A stretch of 64,000 bases of DNA. It comes from Methyloligella sp. GL2 (GTDB taxonomy: Bacteria; Pseudomonadota; Alphaproteobacteria; Rhizobiales; Methyloligellaceae). The notes below the pieces were generated by a model. That model did not search any database, had not been told where the DNA came from, and saw only the letters and a list, made by a program, of their open reading frames with translations. A program made the translations under genes and the position numbers. The stretch covers positions 2,778,988 through 2,842,987 of the forward strand of contig NZ_CP054476.1 of assembly GCF_013341275.1 (NCBI RefSeq), given 5' to 3'. This document shows positions 56,100-64,000 of this stretch, piece after piece; the first letter of the stretch is position 1, and every line of letters starts with the position of its first letter.

Positions 56100-56585
56100 A
56101 TGCCGCAACTAGCCCCCGCCGATTGGCTGCCCCAGCTCATCTGGCTCGCCATTGTCTTTGCCGTCTTCTACGTGCTGATGGCGAAGCTTGCGCTGCCGAA
56201 GATCGGCGGGGTGATCGACGCGCGCCGCGACAAGATCAAATCCGACCTGGAAACGGCGGACGGTCTGCGGCGCAAGACGGAAGAAGCCATCGCCGCCTAT
56301 GAGCAGGCGCTTGCCGAGGCCAAGCAAAAGGCCCACGGCATCGCCCAGGAGGCACGCGATAAGCTGAATGCGGAGATCACCGCCGAGCGCGAGAAGCTGG
56401 AGGCCGAGCTCGACAGCAAGGCCGCCGAAGCGGAAGACGCGATCAAGAAGGCCAAGGAGTCGGCGCTGAAAGAGGTCGACGGCATCGCCACCGACGTTGC
56501 GAGCGATATCGTCAACAGCCTGATCGGCGTCAGCCCTTCCAAAGACGAAACCGCCAAGGCCGTGGCCTCGGCGCGACAAGGCTAG
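56100..56585 (+). CDS. atpF': ATP synthase F0 subunit b'
   Basis: 161 aa: one N-terminal transmembrane helix (WLPQLIWLAIVFAVFYVLMA) and a long charged helix (KIGGVIDARRDKIKSDLE onward), the peripheral-stalk architecture. It is the divergent b' copy typical of alphaproteobacteria and photosynthetic bacteria; with AtpF it forms a b-b' heterodimer. Confidence 0.94.
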   Translation: MPQLAPADWLPQLIWLAIVFAVFYVLMAKLALPKIGGVIDARRDKIKSDLETADGLRRKTEEAIAAYEQALAEAKQKAHGIAQEARDKLNAEITAEREKLEAELDSKAAEAEDAIKKAKESALKEVDGIATDVASDIVNSLIGVSPSKDETAKAVASARQG

Positions 56586-56595
56586 GAGAGTTCCG

Positions 56596-57084
56596 TTGGA
56601 AATCGCATCTGCTGAATTCTGGGTCGGAATCTCCTTCCTTCTCTTCGTGGCCCTGGTGGTCTACCTGAAAGTGCCGCGGATGATGAACGCGGCGCTGGAC
56701 AAGCGTGCCGAAGGCATCGCCGCCGATCTGGAAGAAGCCCGCTCCTTGCGGGAAGAAGCCGAATCGGTACTCGCCGATTACCGCCGCAAAGAGGCGGAGG
56801 CGATGAAGGAGGCCGAGGATATCGTGCAGCTCGCCAAGCGGGAGGCCGAATCCTACGCCGCCGAGACGCGCGCCAATATGAAAGAGCAGTTCGACCGCCG
56901 CACCAAGCTTGCGGAGGAGAAGATCGCACGGGCCGAAGCTCAGGCGGTGGCCGATGTGCGGACTGCTGCAGTGGAGGCGGCCGTCGGTGCCGCCCGCACG
57001 CTGGTCGCCGACAAGATGTCCGCCGACCAGGCCGACAAGCTGCTCAAAGACAGCATCGAATCGGTGAAATCGAAGCTGAACTAA
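56596..57084 (+). CDS. atpF: ATP synthase F0 subunit b
   Basis: 162 aa: an N-terminal membrane helix (EFWVGISFLLFVALVVYLKV) and a long alpha-helical stalk (RMMNAALDKRAEGIAADLEE, coiled coil to about 150). Starts at TTG 56596 after TAGGAGAG. Last gene of the F0 operon; the F1 genes are elsewhere, as usual in alphaproteobacteria. Confidence 0.94.
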   Translation: MEIASAEFWVGISFLLFVALVVYLKVPRMMNAALDKRAEGIAADLEEARSLREEAESVLADYRRKEAEAMKEAEDIVQLAKREAESYAAETRANMKEQFDRRTKLAEEKIARAEAQAVADVRTAAVEAAVGAARTLVADKMSADQADKLLKDSIESVKSKLN

Positions 57085-57114
57085 TCGGCTTTTTTTTTCG
57101 AGACGGTTTGACTA

Positions 57115-57139
57115 GAGGCGGCCGCTAAGCTGCCGCCTC
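57115..57139. terminator. hairpin between convergent genes
   Basis: GAGGCGGC (57115-57122) pairs with GCCGCCTC (57132-57139). It lies between the ends of atpF and the convergent lipoprotein gene. A run of nine T (57090-57098) lies before, not after it on the plus strand, so terminator activity is uncertain. Confidence 0.35.
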
Positions 57140-57821
57140 AGCCTCTCTTCAGCGCCACGAAGATCTCGTAATCTTCCGGCCGCGTCCCGAGCGAAATCGG
57201 GAAGCTCACACTCCGAACAAGCGAGAAATACCCGGACGTCTGCCCGCCGGGTATGCTGGCGCTAACGCGCTCCTGCCTGGACGAAATCACCCGGTGATCG
57301 GCGTTGGTGACGCGAATCGAGACCGGGAAGCTGACCGAGGTCGAGCGTCCCTTCGGCCCAAGCAGCACGCGGCCCGAGATGCCGTAGCGCACGGTCATGC
57401 GGGTACCGGTGAGCTGGCAATCGCGCGACAGCTTGGTCAGCTCGCCGCGATAGACGATGTAGTTCGAATCGCCGGAATGGCCGCCCTGATAGACCGTCAC
57501 CAGCCGGTCCTGCGGCCAGGCGACGACCTTCGGACAATGGGTCCCTGCCCCTTCGACAATGCCGGTATCGTATGAGGCCGGTGGCGGCGCGGCAGGGGCC
57601 GGCGCCTGAGCCGGAGCTGGTGCCTGGGTGCCAGCAGCGGTGGTGCCTTGGGCCGGTGGCAGCGGCGCATCGTTGGTCTCGGAGCTGAACGGGTTGGAGA
57701 AGCCGCCCATGGAGCAGCCGCCAAGCAGCAGCGGCAAAGCAAGCATGCAAGCCGCTCTCAACCTGGCCGGCCGGGCAGCGAACTCCCGGCGCACGCACCG
57801 ATTTTGGGCAAAACGCGTCAA
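57138..57821 (-). CDS. hypothetical lipoprotein
   Basis: 227 aa. Basic n-region, Leu-rich core and lipobox in [20 protein letters not shown], an Ala/Pro-rich linker, and a C-terminal beta-rich domain ([59 protein letters not shown]). I do not recognise a named family; similar outer-membrane lipoproteins occur in Hyphomicrobiales. TTG at 57821 (GGGGGTAAG upstream) is the preferred start; a GTG eight codons later is possible. Confidence 0.68.
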   Translation of the reverse strand: MTRFAQNRCVRREFAARPARLRAACMLALPLLLGGCSMGGFSNPFSSETNDAPLPPAQGTTAAGTQAPAPAQAPAPAAPPPASYDTGIVEGAGTHCPKVVAWPQDRLVTVYQGGHSGDSNYIVYRGELTKLSRDCQLTGTRMTVRYGISGRVLLGPKGRSTSVSFPVSIRVTNADHRVISSRQERVSASIPGGQTSGYFSLVRSVSFPISLGTRPEDYEIFVALKRG

Positions 57822-58013
57822 CTTACCCCCGTGCTCGGCTTGACAGATACCGTCTCCACACCTGAAATGCCGCCAGTCGAAGCCAAAATTATGGCGGGCC
57901 GCCCGTGGAGCAATCATGCTTCAGCGGCTGCCAAATTAGCCGCAGCGCAAGGGGTTCACAAGAGCCCGCGACAGGCCCCGACGGGCCTTCTGATATTAAC
58001 CTTTTCGAGGCCA

Positions 58014-59003
58014 ATGGACGCCGAATTCCAAAGCCTTCGCCCTGCACCGCTTCCGCCGCTTACCATTTATCTGGCAGCGCCGCGGGGATTCTGCGCCGGC
58101 GTCGACCGGGCGATCCAGATCGTGGAGCTGGCGCTCGCCAAATATGGCGCGCCGGTCTATGTGCGCCACGAGATCGTGCATAACCGCTATGTGGTGGAGA
58201 ACCTGCGGGCAAAGGGCGCGGTGTTCGTCGAGGCTTTGAGCGAAATTCCCGACACGGACGCGCCGGTGATCTTCTCCGCCCACGGAGTGCCCAAAGCGGT
58301 GCCGGAAGCGGCCAAGAAGCGGCAGATGTTCTATCTCGATGCCACCTGCCCGCTGGTCTCCAAGGTGCATGTCGAGGCGCAGCGACAATTCCTCGCCGGC
58401 TACGAGATCGTTCTGATCGGCCATGCCGACCATCCGGAGGTGATCGGCACTATGGGGCAATTGCCGGAAGGGGCAGTGGCGCTGATCGAGACGGTTGAGG
58501 ACGCGGAACGCTTCCAGCCGAAAAACGCCGAGAAGCTCGCCTGCATCACGCAGACGACGCTTTCGGTGGACGATACCCGCGATATCGTCGCCACGCTGAA
58601 GACCCGTTTCCCGGCCCTGCTCACCCCGGCCAAGGACGATATCTGCTACGCCACCACCAACCGGCAGGATGCGGTGAAATCCATCGCACCGAACTGCGAG
58701 CGGATGATCGTGGTGGGCTCACCCAACAGCTCCAACTCCCAGCGCCTGGTGGAAGTGGCCGAGCGCGCCGGCTGTCCGCAGGCGGTGCTGCTGCAAGGGG
58801 CCGGCGAGATCGACTGGGCGATGTTCGAGGGAATCTCCAGCCTCGGCATCACCGCAGGCGCCTCGGCCCCGGAAATCCTGGTGGACGAGATCATCGACGC
58901 CTTCCGCGGCCGCTTCGACGCCACGGTGAAGACGGTGACGACGGCCGAGGAGAATATCGCCTTCAAGCTGCCGCGCGAGCTGCGCGAGGAGCCGGCGCTC
59001 TAG
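58014..59003 (+). CDS. ispH: 4-hydroxy-3-methylbut-2-enyl diphosphate reductase
   Basis: A 329-aa [4Fe-4S] enzyme that makes IPP and DMAPP in the last MEP step. Cluster Cys in [23 protein letters not shown] and [11 protein letters not shown] / APNCERM region; substrate motifs [26 protein letters not shown] and [19 protein letters not shown] 58014 is used; the open frame upstream is antisense to the lipoprotein gene. Works with IspE (29170-30051). thrB starts 1 bp after its stop. Confidence 0.96.
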   Translation: MDAEFQSLRPAPLPPLTIYLAAPRGFCAGVDRAIQIVELALAKYGAPVYVRHEIVHNRYVVENLRAKGAVFVEALSEIPDTDAPVIFSAHGVPKAVPEAAKKRQMFYLDATCPLVSKVHVEAQRQFLAGYEIVLIGHADHPEVIGTMGQLPEGAVALIETVEDAERFQPKNAEKLACITQTTLSVDDTRDIVATLKTRFPALLTPAKDDICYATTNRQDAVKSIAPNCERMIVVGSPNSSNSQRLVEVAERAGCPQAVLLQGAGEIDWAMFEGISSLGITAGASAPEILVDEIIDAFRGRFDATVKTVTTAEENIAFKLPRELREEPAL

Positions 59004-59004
59004 C

Positions 59005-59964
59005 ATGGCGGTCTATACCGACGTTTCCGATTCCGAATTGAAGCCCTTCCTCTCCAGCTACGGCATGGAGCGGCTGATCTCGTTCAAAGGGATCGCCGAG
59101 GGGGTGGAAAACAGCAATTTCCTGGTGGAGACCGAAGCCGGCCGCTTCATCCTCACCCTGTACGAGAAGCGGGTGAACCCCGACGACCTGCCCTATTTCC
59201 TCGGCCTGATGGAGCATCTGGCCGCCAAAGGCATCTCCTGCCCGCTGCCGGTGCACGACAAGGCCGGCAACGCGCTGAAAGAGCTGGCAGGGCGGCCTGC
59301 CGTGCTGATCACCTTCCTGGAAGGGATTTCACCCAGGCGCCCGAGCATTGCCCAGTGCGAGGCGCTGGGCGCGGCGCTGGGCGCGTTTCATCTGGCCGGG
59401 GCCGACTTCCCGATGCAGCGGCAAAACGATCTGTCGCTTTCCGGCTGGGGACCGCTGTTCCAATCCATCGGCGATGACGCCGATACGATCCGACCCGGGC
59501 TTGCCGCCGAGATCCAGACCGAGCTCGATTATCTGTCGGCGCATTGGCCGGAGGACCTGCCGGAGGGGGTGATCCACGCCGATCTCTTCCCCGACAATGT
59601 GTTCTTCCTCGGCGATCTGGTCACCGGTCTGATCGACTTCTATTTCGCCTGCAACGATATGCTGGCTTACGACATCGTGATCTGTCTCAACGCCTGGTGC
59701 TTCGAGCCCGATGGCAGCTTCAACGTCACCAAGGGGCGCGCCATGCTGAAGGCCTATCAAGGCGTGCGGCCGATGCGCGACGAGGAGCTTGCCGCCCTGC
59801 CCGTTCTGGCGCGCGGCGCCTCGCTCCGCTTCTTGCTGACGCGGATCTACGACTGGATCAACACCGACGCGGATGCGCTGGTGCGGCCCAAGAAACCGGA
59901 CGAATATTGGCGGAAGCTCGGCTTCCACCGCCAGGTCGGTTCGTTTCACGACTATGGGCTTTAG
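59005..59964 (+). CDS. thrB: homoserine kinase (ThrB2, APH-fold)
   Basis: A 319-aa kinase of threonine biosynthesis (homoserine + ATP to O-phosphohomoserine). It is of the aminoglycoside-phosphotransferase fold typical of alphaproteobacteria, with VENSNFLVETEAGRFILTLY, VIHADLFPDNVFFLGDLVTG (catalytic Asp) and LIDFYFACNDMLAYDIVICL. Starts right after ispH and precedes rnhA by 49 bp, a gene order common in the Hyphomicrobiales. Confidence 0.94.
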   Translation: MAVYTDVSDSELKPFLSSYGMERLISFKGIAEGVENSNFLVETEAGRFILTLYEKRVNPDDLPYFLGLMEHLAAKGISCPLPVHDKAGNALKELAGRPAVLITFLEGISPRRPSIAQCEALGAALGAFHLAGADFPMQRQNDLSLSGWGPLFQSIGDDADTIRPGLAAEIQTELDYLSAHWPEDLPEGVIHADLFPDNVFFLGDLVTGLIDFYFACNDMLAYDIVICLNAWCFEPDGSFNVTKGRAMLKAYQGVRPMRDEELAALPVLARGASLRFLLTRIYDWINTDADALVRPKKPDEYWRKLGFHRQVGSFHDYGL

Positions 59965-60013
59965 GGGTGAAGCCGGCGGTTCTGCCGGCAAAATGCGGCA
60001 AAGGAGACGATAG

Positions 60014-60454
60014 ATGCCGGTGGTGGTCATCCACACGGACGGGGCGTGCTCGGGCAATCCCGGGCCCGGCGGCTGGGGTGCGATTTTGGAATCGGGCGAG
60101 CACCGCAAAGAGATCAAGGGCGGCGAAGCGCTGACCACCAATAACCGCATGGAGCTGACCGCGGCGCTGGAGGCGCTGAAGGCGCTGAAGAATCCCTCCA
60201 CGGTCGAGCTCTATACCGACTCCAATTATTTGCGCGGCGGCATCACCGGCTGGATCCATGGCTGGAAGAAGAACGGCTGGAAGACCGCCGCCAAGAAGCC
60301 GGTGAAGAATGCCGAGCTGTGGCAGGCGCTGGACGAAGCCGCCGCCCGCCACAAGATCGAATGGCATTGGGTGAAGGGCCATGCCGGGCATGACGAAAAC
60401 GAGCGCGCCGACGAACTGGCGCGCGAAGGCATGGCCCCGTATCTCGGCCGCTAG
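60014..60454 (+). CDS. rnhA: ribonuclease HI
   Basis: A 146-aa enzyme degrading the RNA strand of RNA-DNA hybrids. Active-site residues Asp9 ([20 protein letters not shown]), Glu47 ([13 protein letters not shown]), Asp69 ([14 protein letters not shown]) and the C-terminal Asp ([14 protein letters not shown]) are all present. Complements RNase HII at 45373-46044. Convergent with the peroxiredoxin gene. Confidence 0.96.
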   Translation: MPVVVIHTDGACSGNPGPGGWGAILESGEHRKEIKGGEALTTNNRMELTAALEALKALKNPSTVELYTDSNYLRGGITGWIHGWKKNGWKTAAKKPVKNAELWQALDEAAARHKIEWHWVKGHAGHDENERADELAREGMAPYLGR

Positions 60455-60464
60455 CTGCGCGCCG

Positions 60465-60950
60465 CTAGAGCACCTTCAACATGGCTTCCGCCGAGCTGAC
60501 ATCGGCTTCGCCCGGCGAATCCTCCACGCTCAGCTGCTCCACCACGCCGTCCTTGACCAACATGGCGTAGCGTTTGGAACGGGTGGCGAGGCCGAGGCCG
60601 CTGGCGTCGAAATCCATGCCGATCTTCTTGGTGAATTCGGCATTGCCATCGGCGAGGAAGGCGATCTTGCCCTTGCCGCCGGTGATATCGGCCCAGGCGT
60701 CGAGCACGAAGGCGTCATTCACCGCCAGGCAAGCGATGGTATCGACACCCTTCTCCTTGAACGCCTCGGCATGCTCGATGAAGCCGGGCAGATGGCGCAA
60801 GTGGCAGGTGGGGGTGAAGGCGCCAGGCACGGCGAACAGCACCACGGTCTTGCCGCCGAAGATCTCCGCAGTGGTCTTCGGCTCAGGTCCGTTTTCGCCC
60901 ATCACAAAAAACGTGCTCTCCGGCAATTTGTCGCCAACCGCTATGGTCAT
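60465..60950 (-). CDS. peroxiredoxin (Prx5-type)
   Basis: A 161-aa redoxin of the AhpE/Prx5 subfamily reducing hydroperoxides. Peroxidatic Cys49 lies in PGAFTPTCHLRHLPGF; GKTVVLFAVPG precedes it and ATRSKRYAMLVKDGVV is typical of the C-terminal part. One Cys (C74-like in TIACLAV) might resolve, or glutathione or a glutaredoxin may do so. Single-gene unit between convergent rnhA and the DsbD-like gene. Confidence 0.92.
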   Translation of the reverse strand: MTIAVGDKLPESTFFVMGENGPEPKTTAEIFGGKTVVLFAVPGAFTPTCHLRHLPGFIEHAEAFKEKGVDTIACLAVNDAFVLDAWADITGGKGKIAFLADGNAEFTKKIGMDFDASGLGLATRSKRYAMLVKDGVVEQLSVEDSPGEADVSSAEAMLKVL

Positions 60951-61056
60951 GGTCTCCCCTCGATTCTTTTTTCATGTCGCAGCGCCGTTTTCGCCGGCGC
61001 GAAAGGCGGCAGCTTAGACGCATATCTCATCGAGACAAGGAGAGACCCGACTTGCG

Positions 61057-61944
61057 CTATTCGAAGCGCCAGCTCGCCTCGCGCGCGCCGCGATCGCCGA
61101 CCAGCGTCAGGGTGAAGCGTTTGCCTTTCAGAGCCTCGGCCTCGTCCATGTCTTGGAATGCGACTGTGAAGCGCTTGGTTCCGCCATCGGAGCCAACCAA
61201 CTCGGGCGGCGGCACATATTCGCCTTCCGCCTCAATATAGAGGTCGGTCCGTTCGGAATTTTTCGGGAAGTTCGCCTCGATCAGCAGCGTCGGCGTCTTG
61301 CCGCCAAGCTCCGGCGTCACCTTGACGATGGCCGGCAGCTTGCCTTGCGCTTGCGGCTTCGGCACCAGAGCAAGATAGCGGTCGAGCAGCATGGTGGTGC
61401 CCGAATCGGGCTTCGGCTCCGGCGGCAGTGCCATGGAAAGCTCGGCCTGATTGGGAATGCAGATATCCTTGCAGAGCCCGTATTCCATCTGCAGCTTCAG
61501 ATCGACCGGCTCGGACGGGTCTTTCGGCGTCACCCGCAGAGGAAACACCACCTCGTTCTTGTAGCCATAGGAGATGCCGCCGGCCTCCTCGAAATTGCCG
61601 GGAGCCGGATAGAGCACGTCGACGGATTTGAGATTGCTCGAGCCGGACCAGTCGAAATAAGGCGGCACGCCCGAATCGCCCGGGTTGCGCCAATAGGTCT
61701 TCCAGCCGGGGTCGAGCCTGATCTGAATGCCGGCCCAGATGCTGTCGGCCCCCGACTCGACCGGCTTTCCGGAGATCAGGCGAAGGTCGGAATCGGCCGC
61801 GCTCACCCAAGGGGAGGCTGCGGCAAGTGCCGGCGCGGATTGGCAGAAACCCAAGCCAAGGAGTACTGCAATTGCCAGTGCGGCCGGCACGGCAAGACGG
61901 GGCTGGATGATGTCTAAGCTTAAGAACCGATTAGGCTTTTTCAT
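61057..61944 (-). CDS. DsbD-alpha-like exported protein
   Basis: 295 aa: signal peptide ([18 protein letters not shown], cleavage near ALA), then a beta-rich domain with [20 protein letters not shown], the redox-like pair in [18 protein letters not shown] and a C-terminal immunoglobulin-like part. It equals the N-terminal DsbD domain (protein-disulfide reductase) without the membrane core, a stand-alone form found in alphaproteobacteria. Probably receives electrons in the periplasm. ATG 61944 chosen; divergent from yqgE. Confidence 0.85.
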   Translation of the reverse strand: MKKPNRFLSLDIIQPRLAVPAALAIAVLLGLGFCQSAPALAAASPWVSAADSDLRLISGKPVESGADSIWAGIQIRLDPGWKTYWRNPGDSGVPPYFDWSGSSNLKSVDVLYPAPGNFEEAGGISYGYKNEVVFPLRVTPKDPSEPVDLKLQMEYGLCKDICIPNQAELSMALPPEPKPDSGTTMLLDRYLALVPKPQAQGKLPAIVKVTPELGGKTPTLLIEANFPKNSERTDLYIEAEGEYVPPPELVGSDGGTKRFTVAFQDMDEAEALKGKRFTLTLVGDRGAREASWRFE

Positions 61945-62094
61945 AATCAACCTTGCCAGACGCGACCAGGATCGCGACATTTCTCTTGTGCAGGCAAACC
62001 TTGCGCTTTGCTCGGCCTGTGGCGGGCTTGGCGAGATTGCCCGATAGTCCATTGCCGCTTCACAAGGCGTAATGCCCAGCATAGTCTTTATGCA

Positions 62095-62712
62095 ATGACA
62101 GACGAGATCACAGACGATCACAATCCGCGCAACGGATATCTCGACGGTCAGCTTCTGATAGCGATGCCCGCCATGGGCGATCCACGCTTTTCCCGCGCCG
62201 TGATCTATATGTGCGCACATTCGGGCGACGGTGCGATGGGAATCGTGATCAATCAGCGCGCCCCGCATATCGACTTTTCCGACCTGCTCGACCAGCTCGA
62301 GATCACCCCGGCGGATCAGCGCATCTCGTTGCCGAGCCTTTCGCCCTCCTCGATGGCGGTGCATCTGGGCGGACCGGTTGAGACCGGGCGCGGCTTCGTG
62401 CTGCATAGCTCCGATTACTTCAAGGCCGAGAGCACGCTTCCGATCGATGAGGGCGTGTGCCTGACGGCGACGGTCGATATCTTGCGCGATATCGCCGCCG
62501 GTTCGGGGCCGGACAAGGCGCTTTTGGCGCTGGGCTATGCCGGCTGGGCGCCGGGGCAGCTTGAGAGCGAGATCCATGCCAATGGCTGGCTGCATTGCGA
62601 TGCCGATGCGGAGCTATTGTTCGCCCCCGATATCGAGCAGAAATACGAGCTGGCGCTACAGCGGATCGGCGTCGACGTCTCGCGTCTTGCCAGCGAGTCC
62701 GGTCACGCCTGA
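62095..62712 (+). CDS. YqgE/AlgH family protein (UPF0301)
   Basis: A 205-aa cytosolic protein: [61 protein letters not shown] and [18 protein letters not shown] are family blocks. Function in the cell is not settled. ATG 62095 gives the conserved N-terminus. Its 3' end overlaps the convergent GGDEF/EAL gene by 10 bp. Confidence 0.92.
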   Translation: MTDEITDDHNPRNGYLDGQLLIAMPAMGDPRFSRAVIYMCAHSGDGAMGIVINQRAPHIDFSDLLDQLEITPADQRISLPSLSPSSMAVHLGGPVETGRGFVLHSSDYFKAESTLPIDEGVCLTATVDILRDIAAGSGPDKALLALGYAGWAPGQLESEIHANGWLHCDADAELLFAPDIEQKYELALQRIGVDVSRLASESGHA

Positions 62713-64000
62713 GGCGTCGAAGGGGCGCTGTCGGGCGGGCCTTGCATCGGCTCATGTCCCGTAGCTGCTGCCGAGCTTTGGGTATGCGGCTCTGGCGCCT
62801 GCGCTCCCCCTGCCCCATTCGAACCGTTGCCATTGCCATTTCCGGTGCCGGCCATCTTGGCACGCCGCCGGCCGCCTTTGGCCTTATGGCTGGCCAGCGC
62901 ATGCAGCAGCGCCGCCACCTGCTTCACCGACATCGGCTCGCCGTAATAGAAGCCCTGGCCGTATTCGCAGTCCAGATCGCGCAAGTGCGCGGCGTGGTCC
63001 TCCGACTCGATACCTTCGGCCACCACCTCTTTGCCGAGATCGTGGGCGAGCATGATGATCGATTTCAGGATCAGCGGGCTGGTGCCGTCGAGGCCGCCGT
63101 CGCGCACCAGAGATTTGTCGATCTTGATGGTGTCGCACGGGAAGCGGTGCAGATAGCTGAGCGAGGAATAGCCGGTGCCGAAATCGTCGAGCGCGACGCG
63201 GGCGCCGAAATTGCGCAGCCAGTCCAGGAGCTCCACCGCGCGTTCCGGATTTTCCATCAGCAGAGATTCGGTGATCTCCAGGCGCAGCGTGCCGGGCGGC
63301 ACCACGTCGCTGGCCAGGAGATGGCGGATATCCTGCACCAGATCCTGGCGGAACAGCTGGCGGCTGGAGACATTGACGGAGACGAAGAGCGGGTCACGCT
63401 CGCGCGGCAGCGCCTTGTGCCAGAAGGCGGCCTGCTCCAGCGCCTGTTTCAGCACATAGCTGCCGAGCTCGACGATCAGCCCGGTCTCCTCGGCCATCGG
63501 GATGAAATCGTCGGCACCGAGGCGGCCCCGGGTCGGATGGTCCCAGCGCAATAGCGCCTCGAAGCCGGCGAGCTGATTATTGGCGATGCGGGTGATCGGC
63601 TGATAGACGACGGCGATCTGCTTGCGCTCGATGGCGCGGCGGAGATCGCTCTCCAGGGGAAGCTGGCCTTCCTCCTCGCTGCGGCTCGCCGGATTGAAGA
63701 TCTCGATGCGGTCGGCGCCGGCGCGTTTGGCCTGCAGCATGGCGATCTCGCCCTCGCGCAGGAAATCCTGGGCAGTGTCGTGGGTGCCGTCATGCACCAC
63801 GATGCCGATTGACGCGGTGAGCACGATCTCCTTGCCGTCGATCTTCATCGGCGTCCTGAGCGAGCGCCGCACCCTGTCGGCCAGCATGGCGACGTTGCGC
63901 GGATCGATCTCGGAAATCAGCATAATGGCGAACTGGTCGCCGCCGAGACGGGCGAGCGTATCTTGCGGGTTGAGATGGCGCTGCAGACGGCGGGCCAGGG
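62703..64000 (-). CDS. GGDEF/EAL domain protein, N-terminus beyond window
   Basis: At least 432 residues are visible, cut at the right edge. The GGDEF domain is degenerate: GGDQF near 63929-63945, with Q instead of the catalytic Glu. The EAL domain carries the signature [35 protein letters not shown] and [12 protein letters not shown] ligands look intact, so it is more likely a c-di-GMP phosphodiesterase than a cyclase. The tail is Pro/Ala/Gly-rich and its end overlaps yqgE. Confidence 0.9.
   Translation of the reverse strand, partial: LARRLQRHLNPQDTLARLGGDQFAIMLISEIDPRNVAMLADRVRRSLRTPMKIDGKEIVLTASIGIVVHDGTHDTAQDFLREGEIAMLQAKRAGADRIEIFNPASRSEEEGQLPLESDLRRAIERKQIAVVYQPITRIANNQLAGFEALLRWDHPTRGRLGADDFIPMAEETGLIVELGSYVLKQALEQAAFWHKALPRERDPLFVSVNVSSRQLFRQDLVQDIRHLLASDVVPPGTLRLEITESLLMENPERAVELLDWLRNFGARVALDDFGTGYSSLSYLHRFPCDTIKIDKSLVRDGGLDGTSPLILKSIIMLAHDLGKEVVAEGIESEDHAAHLRDLDCEYGQGFYYGEPMSVKQVAALLHALASHKAKGGRRRAKMAGTGNGNGNGSNGAGGAQAPEPHTQSSAAATGHEPMQGPPDSAPSTPQA

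Overview
The window is a gene-dense, high-GC chromosomal segment. Its gene content points to an alphaproteobacterium, most likely of the Hyphomicrobiales (Rhizobiales). Markers are a stand-alone F0 ATP synthase operon (atpI-atpB-atpE-atpF'-atpF) with the duplicated b/b' subunit, a CcrM-type adenine methyltransferase, glyQ/glyS, a NadQ-like regulator with nadABC, a SleB-type cell wall hydrolase, a TIGR02301 exported protein, DciA, and DUF2007/DUF2188 small proteins. No rRNA, tRNA, prophage, insertion sequence or CRISPR array was recognised. The right edge cuts a GGDEF/EAL gene.

Layout. 1-8 kb: exported proteins of unknown role, a LysE exporter, dihydroorotase divergent from a YgfZ-type folate-binding protein that overlaps tag, an HD phosphohydrolase, and a tyrosine phosphatase coupled to the nadQ-like regulator. 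8-16 kb: NAD-malic enzyme, a PQQ-type sugar dehydrogenase, and the nadA-nadB-nadC operon, which carries a perfect 17-bp palindrome at its promoter. 16-25 kb: SleB hydrolase, PPDK, a gamma-glutamylcyclotransferase-like gene, and glyQ-glyS followed by two c-type cytochromes that end at a clear terminator. 25-34 kb: S49 peptidase, two tiny Tyr-rich secreted proteins, a COG4123 methyltransferase, polyprenyl diphosphate synthase, ispE, a TPR protein and ETF-QO. 34-45 kb is the most accessory-looking part. It holds a family-4 uracil-DNA glycosylase, a cluster of palindromic repeats, moaB, a LysR regulator, a five-gene operon (unknown protein, 2-oxoglutarate/Fe(II) oxygenase, ABC permease, binding protein, ATPase), a TetR/DUF4242 pair with matching operators, and the TIGR04282/TIGR04283 glycosyltransferase pair. 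44-64 kb: PA0069-type radical SAM protein, rnhB, ccrM, mutY, dciA, two DsbA-like thioredoxins, smc, the F0 operon, ispH-thrB-rnhA, peroxiredoxin, a DsbD-alpha-like protein, YqgE and the truncated GGDEF/EAL protein.

How genes work together. NAD synthesis (nadABC) and its probable regulator lie 3.5 kb apart with a candidate operator. Malic enzyme and PPDK together could convert malate to pyruvate to PEP. ispE, ispH and the polyprenyl synthase serve the MEP/isoprenoid-quinone route, and ETF-QO and the cytochromes feed respiration. tag, udg, mutY, rnhA, rnhB, ccrM, dciA and smc are genome maintenance functions. The most promising less-described unit is the transporter-oxygenase operon at 36743-41356. 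Its genes overlap or are closely spaced, and it has a palindrome at its promoter and a LysR gene at its end.
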